A stretch of DNA of 64,000 nt from Symsagittifera roscoffensis (taxonomy: Eukaryota; Xenacoelomorpha; Acoela; Convolutidae), in assembly GCF_963678635.1 (NCBI RefSeq), contig NC_087066.1, forward strand, positions 4,586,485-4,650,484, in the 5' to 3' direction. A model generated the notes under the pieces. That model was not told where the DNA came from and searched no databases. It worked only from the letters and a program-made list of their open reading frames with translations. Made by a program: the position numbers and the translations under genes. Of this stretch, positions 62,363-64,000 are shown one piece after another (positions within the stretch are counted from its first letter, which is position 1; the number at the start of each line of letters is the position of its first letter).

Positions 62363-64000
62363 ATGGCAGACCGATTCTGGAACTCCGTGCCCGCGGCCCT
62401 GAGGAAGCCCACTCTTGATGAGCTGTACAGGCGCCTGAGGGACTTGGACTATACCCAAATAGACGAGAGAATGGCGGTGATGCTGAATGCCATCCTCCAG
62501 TTGGAGGACCAGGGTGAGTGCAGGGAGTCTGCAACTGAGGCTGTCTTGATGATCGGCTACACCACCGAGGGAATATCGAACCAAGAACAGACCAGATGGT
62601 TGTCTTGGAATGAGGATGGAGGAGTAAGGGGTTTTGACTTGGCAAGGAATCCTGGCCTGAATAACAATACCGAATATGGCGCAGGGGAATCCCCACTACC
62701 GACTAGGCCAACAGTAAGGTCCACCAGCCAGAGCTCGAGTAGGGTGCCATCGATGTCACGAATGCAACAGACGACCGAGGCATATCCGGATCTAGGTGTT
62801 CTAAAGAAAGAGCTCGAGAAGACGCAGAAGGAAAGGAATAAGGCGAACCTCGATCGGGATCAGGCAAATCTGGATCGGGAGAAGGTTCAGCTGGAAAGGG
62901 ACCAGGCGGTCAATGAGCGAGACCAGGCTCTGAGGTTGCTTGAGATACAAAAAACTGAGCATCAACAGGAGTTAAGGGTGCGGGAGAACGCCGCAAATCG
63001 TGATCAACTGAGGTCGGAATTAGATAGAATAGAACAACGACAACGCGAGCTTGATGTACAGAAGGGAGCCAGGCCGAAGGAGCGAGTGGTCACCAGCTCA
63101 AGGCCAGAGTCACGTATGGAGGTGGATGAGGCCCCCAGAGCAAGAGCACGGTTCAACCTTGACCGCGAGGCCCGTGAACACATGAGTGAAGGGTTGGAAG
63201 TTTGGATACCGAATGACGCAACGTCTTCCTTGCGTAGCCTAGAGACGCAACCCATACGCCCACTGATGGATGTGGAGCTGCCGGGATATACCCCAACCTC
63301 GACCTCGAGTGACGGTCAGGTGAGCGGCGGCTCATCGCGCTTGAGAGAACTGGGCGAGAGATTGCGACAAAAGAGTCGTGAGAGTTCGGCAAGACCGGAG
63401 CTTCCCCCGACGTGGAGGGAGCAGCCGGTTAGGAGTGTCGTGATCTTGAGTTATAAGAAGAACACAGAGGGGAGGTACCACAGGCACAATCGGCTGGACT
63501 GGAGCACGGAGCAGAAAGCTAGGAGAGACTGCTTTCATGATGCGGCCTGGGTGCAATACATGGCGCCACCCCGGGTACCAGAAGGTGCGGTTCATCTAAT
63601 CGTAGGGGACAGCCTGGTGCGGGTGTTGACCCGGATCCGATCGCACTGGCAGACGGGAATCTTGAGTTTCGCTGGAGCTGCCACGCCACAGATGTTAGCA
63701 ACGCTTGACATGCTGGGGATGACCAAAGTATACACGGTGACCCTGATGATCGGGACCAACGATGTATCAAGGGGTGAAGCGAGGAAAATAACAAGGCTGC
63801 ACGATAAGGTGAGCTGCCTTCTTGAGGAACTGAGGATTCAGATGGACCCCATCCTGTTGACGATATGTACTGTCCCCTACAATATGATGTTTGATCAGCA
63901 TGCCTTGGAGATGAATGAGAAGGTGCGGAACCTAAACAAGGGGATAAGAGACATCCACCGGAAGAGTGTACTCCCTGTCAGACTGTTGGACGTGGCAGAG
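62363..64000 (+). CDS. ORF3: coiled-coil protein with SGNH/GDSL-hydrolase domain (runs off window)
   Basis: It starts at ATG 62363 (ADRFWNSV) and remains open for all 546 codons to the window end; the stop lies beyond. Residues 1-140 have no recognised domain. Residues ~145-232 are a strong coiled coil with near-repeats (LDRDQANLDREK). Residues ~232-405 are charged and probably disordered. From ~405 an SGNH fold begins: HLIVGDSLVRVL with the presumed nucleophile Ser417 (block I), SFAGAAT (block II region) and MIGTNDVS with Gly464/Asn466 (block III), then alternating strand/helix (ILLTICTVPYN). Block V with the catalytic Asp/His would lie outside. SGNH hydrolases are esterases or lipases acting on acyl groups. 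Esterase domains are known from ORF1 of some LINEs, but I know of no standard Ty3/gypsy ORF3 like this. It replaces env in position. No membrane segment is seen so far. Confidence 0.85.
   Translation, partial: MADRFWNSVPAALRKPTLDELYRRLRDLDYTQIDERMAVMLNAILQLEDQGECRESATEAVLMIGYTTEGISNQEQTRWLSWNEDGGVRGFDLARNPGLNNNTEYGAGESPLPTRPTVRSTSQSSSRVPSMSRMQQTTEAYPDLGVLKKELEKTQKERNKANLDRDQANLDREKVQLERDQAVNERDQALRLLEIQKTEHQQELRVRENAANRDQLRSELDRIEQRQRELDVQKGARPKERVVTSSRPESRMEVDEAPRARARFNLDREAREHMSEGLEVWIPNDATSSLRSLETQPIRPLMDVELPGYTPTSTSSDGQVSGGSSRLRELGERLRQKSRESSARPELPPTWREQPVRSVVILSYKKNTEGRYHRHNRLDWSTEQKARRDCFHDAAWVQYMAPPRVPEGAVHLIVGDSLVRVLTRIRSHWQTGILSFAGAATPQMLATLDMLGMTKVYTVTLMIGTNDVSRGEARKITRLHDKVSCLLEELRIQMDPILLTICTVPYNMMFDQHALEMNEKVRNLNKGIRDIHRKSVLPVRLLDVAE

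Larger units (their letters stand above)
48850..64000 (+). mobile_element. Very large Ty3/gypsy LTR retrotransposon (5' part)
   Basis: The order LTR/leader, gag-PR, RT-RNase H-integrase with integrase after RNase H defines the Ty3/gypsy group. The window holds at least 15 kb and the element is not finished: ORF3 and the 3' LTR lie beyond the end. The 5' boundary is an estimate. The G+C content and a high density of the word CTTGAG start at about 49.1 kb, but without the 3' LTR the true LTR edges and primer-binding site cannot be set. All three ORFs are open over their full visible length, with no stop or shift other than the programmed one, which suggests a recent insertion. Confidence 0.9.

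Noticed and set aside
1-64000. CRISPR array, operons, ribosome binding sites or other prokaryotic features
   Set aside because: Spliced genes, SINEs and LTR elements show a metazoan nuclear sequence. The tandem arrays have no spacer-repeat architecture.

Overview
This is a metazoan nuclear window: multi-exon genes with GT-AG introns, AT-rich non-coding DNA, tRNA-derived SINEs, hAT-type miniature elements and satellite arrays. I cannot name the species. The small set of genes, the large repeat-filled introns and the very large Ty3/gypsy element suggest an invertebrate with a repeat-rich genome.

Layout. (1) 1-10.7 kb is a satellite field of diverged ~600-700 bp monomers, part of it organised as a ~1.96 kb higher-order repeat. 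(2) 10.96-13.77 kb, + strand, holds the last four exons of a Gal3ST-type galactose 3-O-sulfotransferase; its 5' exons are not visible. (3) 13.8-18.8 kb is a repeat-rich intergenic stretch with foldback elements, a 20-bp minisatellite and SINEs. (4) 18.89-36.65 kb, - strand, is a complete 18-exon importin-7/8 gene. All exon phases close and give 1089 residues. Its introns carry SINEs, hAT MITEs and a broken MULE transposase. (5) 36.7-41.9 kb is repeat-rich intergenic DNA. (6) 41.94-43.45 kb, + strand, is a two-exon seven-transmembrane receptor gene of 471 residues. (7) 44.4-48.1 kb is a ~165 bp satellite with an alternating dimer structure, interrupted by a 441-bp MITE with a clean target duplication. 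(8) From about 48.9 kb to the end of the window lies the 5' part of a very large Ty3/gypsy retrotransposon.

The retrotransposon is the most remarkable item. A ~4 kb LTR/leader contains a 375-bp tandem duplication, a TATA box, a strong splice donor and an ~880-bp G-rich minisatellite. It is followed by gag-protease (1257 aa), then pol in the -1 frame behind a canonical A AAA AAG slippery site (1726 aa), then a third ORF that runs off the window (at least 546 codons). Pol carries reverse transcriptase, RNase H and a DD35E integrase with a GPF module. It ends in what looks like a TARG1/OARD1-like macrodomain that has lost its catalytic signatures. ORF3 has a long coiled coil followed by an SGNH/GDSL-hydrolase domain in the position where retroviruses carry env. 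All three frames are uninterrupted, so the copy looks young.

The host genes do not form an obvious functional group. Importin-7/8 serves nuclear import, the sulfotransferase acts in the Golgi and the receptor in the plasma membrane. Exon boundaries were set by eye from splice signals, reading phase and family resemblance. No database search or folding program was run.
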